DNA from: Stentor roeselii
Taxonomy: Eukaryota; Ciliophora; Heterotrichea; Heterotrichida; Stentoridae
Direction: 5' to 3'
DNA: 33,315 nt
Assembly (NCBI GenBank): GCA_006503475.1
Contig: RSEH01000373.1
Coordinates: forward strand, 1 to 33,315
Shown here: one piece after another, positions 31,125 through 33,315 of the stretch
Layout of the letters: each line of letters starts with the position of its first letter
Numbering within the stretch: position 1 is the first letter of the stretch
The notes under the pieces: generated by a model
Databases searched by the model: none
Told to the model about the DNA's origin: nothing
What the model saw: only the letters and a program-made list of their open reading frames with translations
Position numbers and translations under genes: made by a program

Positions 31125-32945
31125 CCTTGAATATCAGAGGCATCACAATTTGAAACGAAATCTTCTTTTCTCTCTGCAATATTCCAAAAGAAATTGTGTC
31201 ATCATCTTTATATTTAAGAGTAAATAATCCATCGTTAGTAGGTCTTATGCTTTCAGTAATTGAATAGCAATATTCTGTTAAAAACCCTTAAATCTTTTAA
31301 CTTTATATTTTATTCTAATTTCGGGTGAATAATTGATGAAAATCTTCTCTTTGTTTCTGATTTTCAAAATTAGAAACTGAGTATCAATTGATAAAATTAC
31401 TAGACAATTTCCATCAGCAGAATCACAACAGCATTTTACCTAATAAGAATATGCATCTATAGTGAACTCTTCCCTTTACTCTTTTCTATTCCATATTACA
31501 AAAGTTTCGTCTCGTGATCCAGTTTCAAATATTTCTATCAGAAGATCAGCAACTTCATAAATTTTAGAATTATATGTATATAAAGTGGACTGTTCTTTTT
31601 ACTCTTTAATATTTCAGACCTTAACTGTTTTCTTTTGATCCAGTTCCAGATAATTTCTATCAGAAGAGCAGTAACTGCATAAATTTCAGATTTATATTCA
31701 TTCAGAATGAACTCTTTTCTAAGCTCTTTATATTCCAGAATTTACTTTCACCTGTATATCGATTTTCACTTTATCCAGTTGCAAGATAATTTCAATTAGA
31801 AGAGTAACGACAGAAAGTTATCTAAAATATATCTCAATAGAGAATCTGTTCTTTTCTTTGCTCTTTTCTATTCCAGATTCTAACTGTTTTGTCTTTTAAT
31901 CAAACTGCCAGATAATTTCCATCAGGGGAGTAACAAAGCAATCCACCCTATCTCAATGCCAATTAAAAATAAATTCTAATCTTTCTTCTTTTATATTCCA
32001 GATTCTATTTCAGCTTAAAATTATCCTCTTGTGTTGATCAAGTTCCCCAGATAATTTCCATCAGGAGACTAACAACAGCACATAAGATAAGAAATATTTC
32101 CATTCAGAGTGATTCTTCAATTTTCCTTTAATATCCAGATTTTAACTGTTTGTCATATGATCCAGTTGCCAGATAATTTCCATCAGGAGAGTAACAACAG
32201 CGAATTACCTTATATGAATGCCCATCAAAAGAGAACTCTTCTTTTCGCTCATTTATATTCCAGATTTTAATTTCACCTCTATATCTTCCTTATTGTGTAA
32301 ATCCATTCTCCAAATGATCTCTATCAGGATAGTAACAACAGCTTTTTACAGATTCTGAATGCGCATTCAGAGTGGACTCTTTTCTTCGCTCTTAATATCC
32401 AGATTTAATTTCAACTCTATATTTTCCTGTTTGTGTGAAACACTTGCCAGATAATTTCATCAGAAGAGTAAGAACAGCAAGCTACCAATGCTGAATGTCC
32501 ATTTAGAGTGAACTCTTCTCTTTTTTCTTTTATATTCCAGATTTTGATTACACCTGCAAATCTAGGGCTTTAGATTTTTTTATCGTCTCCATATTCTTGA
32601 CTGTCATACTTTTCACTGTGTTAAGAGTTATCATAGGTTTGATTTCTCTAGATCCAGTTACCGGATAGTTCCATCAGAAAACTAACAACAGCACATAAGA
32701 TAAGAAATATGTCCATTCAGAGGGAATTTTCCTTTAATATTTCAAATTTTAACTGTTTTGTCATATGATCCAGTTGCCAGATAATTCTATCAGGAGAGTT
32801 AGAACAGCAAAAAACCGAAGATGAATATTCAGTCAAAATTAACCCTCCTCTTTTTTCTTTTATATTCCAGATTTTAAACACCCCCTCCATCGATCCAGTT
32901 GCTAGATAAATTCCATCAGCATAGTAGGAACAACATCAGCATACT
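31125..32945 (-). pseudogene. Pseudogene of the gene B/C type (WD40)
   Basis: About twelve WD40 blades are recognisable on the minus strand by recurrent codons for C-C-x-Y-S-P-D-G-N-Y-L-A-T-G-S and K-I-W-N-I-K-E-K-R-E-E-F, at intervals of 110-150 bp (near 32910, 32780, 32665, 32450, 32310, 32170, 32045, 31905, 31775, 31640, 31525 and 31395). Almost every blade has a small indel or a stop, so no frame survives beyond about 40 codons. The 3' end near 31125-31200 corresponds to the last degenerate blade of gene C (the GLYLIENG region), after which homology ends: the helical C-terminal domain is missing. The conserved N-terminal module is also absent upstream of 32945. Clearly dead and older than any damage in B or C. 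Confidence 0.85.
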
Positions 32946-33222
32946 GCGGATTGAAAATCGAGTAATTAATACTCTCATAACCTTCTATCGATTCTTTGAA
33001 ACCCCTGAAGTCATCTCTGAGATCTGCCAAGAGTAAAATTTTATTGATGCTCTAGTATGGAGGGATTTGAGATACGTATTGAAGAATGAACAATAAAAAT
33101 GCAGTTTCTTTAAACTGAATTAGAGTATAAAAATTTTTAAATAAACTATTATTAGGCCTTTGATTATGTAAAAAACAGAACTGTTTTAAATCCAATACAA
33201 ATTGATATAACTAATGATCTAA
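32946..33222. other. Spacer between WD40 pseudogene and channel paralogue
   Basis: AT-rich, no open frame. It includes the 3' flank of the minus-strand channel gene that follows and shows no similarity to the 3' flank of gene D. Confidence 0.4.
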
Positions 33223-33315
33223 TTATTTATTTCTGATAAAGTTTAAGATCTCTAAAATCTTTTCATCAAGACTCTCAATCTTGTTTTCTACTCCAGAAAT
33301 CTTGTTTTCTACTCC
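33223..33315 (-). CDS. 3' end of a second WD40-channel gene (partial)
   Basis: The last 30 codons and TAA stop of a gene continuing beyond the right edge. It reads GVENKISGVENKIESLDEKI then LEILNFIRNK, aligning without gaps to the gene D tail (S-G-V-E-x-K-I, S-L-D-E-K-I-I-E-I-L-N-I-I-K-N-K). Both end at the same position with AAA TAA. By homology it should be the coiled-coil end of a D-type channel, but the WD40 and membrane parts are not in view, so the architecture is inferred. It faces gene D, about 13 kb away. Confidence 0.85.
   Translation of the reverse strand, partial: GVENKISGVENKIESLDEKILEILNFIRNK

Noticed and set aside
1-33315. CRISPR array, rRNA operon or other bacterial features
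   Set aside because: The regular repeats present are WD40 codons or isolated tandem duplications; gene structure and composition are eukaryotic.

Overview
This is AT-rich eukaryotic DNA (roughly 70% A+T by eye) from a unicellular eukaryote. Long intronless frames, a probable 34-bp intron at 1689-1722, a TRP-type channel fused to WD40 repeats and a dispersed, partly decayed gene family suggest a ciliate or similar protist, but the species cannot be fixed from the sequence. The intact genes read with the standard code: A, B and D use only CAA/CAG for Gln, and two homologous channel tails end at the same TAA. Decayed regions, and gene C, carry in-frame TAA/TAG.

Layout. 1-3450: dispersed repeat R1 (copy 1), a decayed unidentified gene (about 1150-2420) with a recognisable intron, and a short tandem duplication. 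3455-5287 (+): gene A, 14 WD40 blades (two seven-blade propellers). 5290-12000: no intact gene; a graveyard of decayed coding sequence, including an OTU-protease-like motif at 10.2 kb and a 72-bp in-frame tandem duplication. 12000-15000: AT-rich non-coding DNA with an 88-bp-period duplication and an inverted-repeat element (14061-14768) enclosing R1 copy 2. 15023-19957 (+): gene D, 1644 residues, 21 WD40 blades, a linker with an ankyrin-like repeat, a six-helix TRP/polycystin-like channel and a heptad-repeat coiled-coil tail. 20.5-21.3 kb: two coding relics. 24381-21414 (-): gene B, and 29355-26485 (-): gene C, paralogues with a shared N-terminal module, about 16 cysteine-rich blades and a shared helical C-terminal domain of no recognised family. 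B needs two single-base frameshift corrections; C has two internal TAA codons. Between them lie two copies of a hairpin-bearing element ending in oligo-T (24.9 and 26.0 kb), candidate small RNA genes. 29.7 kb: a 111-bp tandem duplication. 31125-32945 (-): a broken gene of the B/C type. 33223-33315 (-): the last 30 codons of a second D-type channel gene.

The window is therefore a birth-and-death cluster of one WD40 superfamily in two subfamilies: a channel type (D, the edge gene, and channel-less A) whose blades read S-V-x-F-S-P-D-G, and a soluble type (B, C and the pseudogene) whose blades read C-C-x-Y-S-P-D-G. My inference is that the propellers are cytosolic recognition or scaffold surfaces, one set attached directly to a cation channel and the other to a helical domain. 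No partner or ligand can be read from the sequence.
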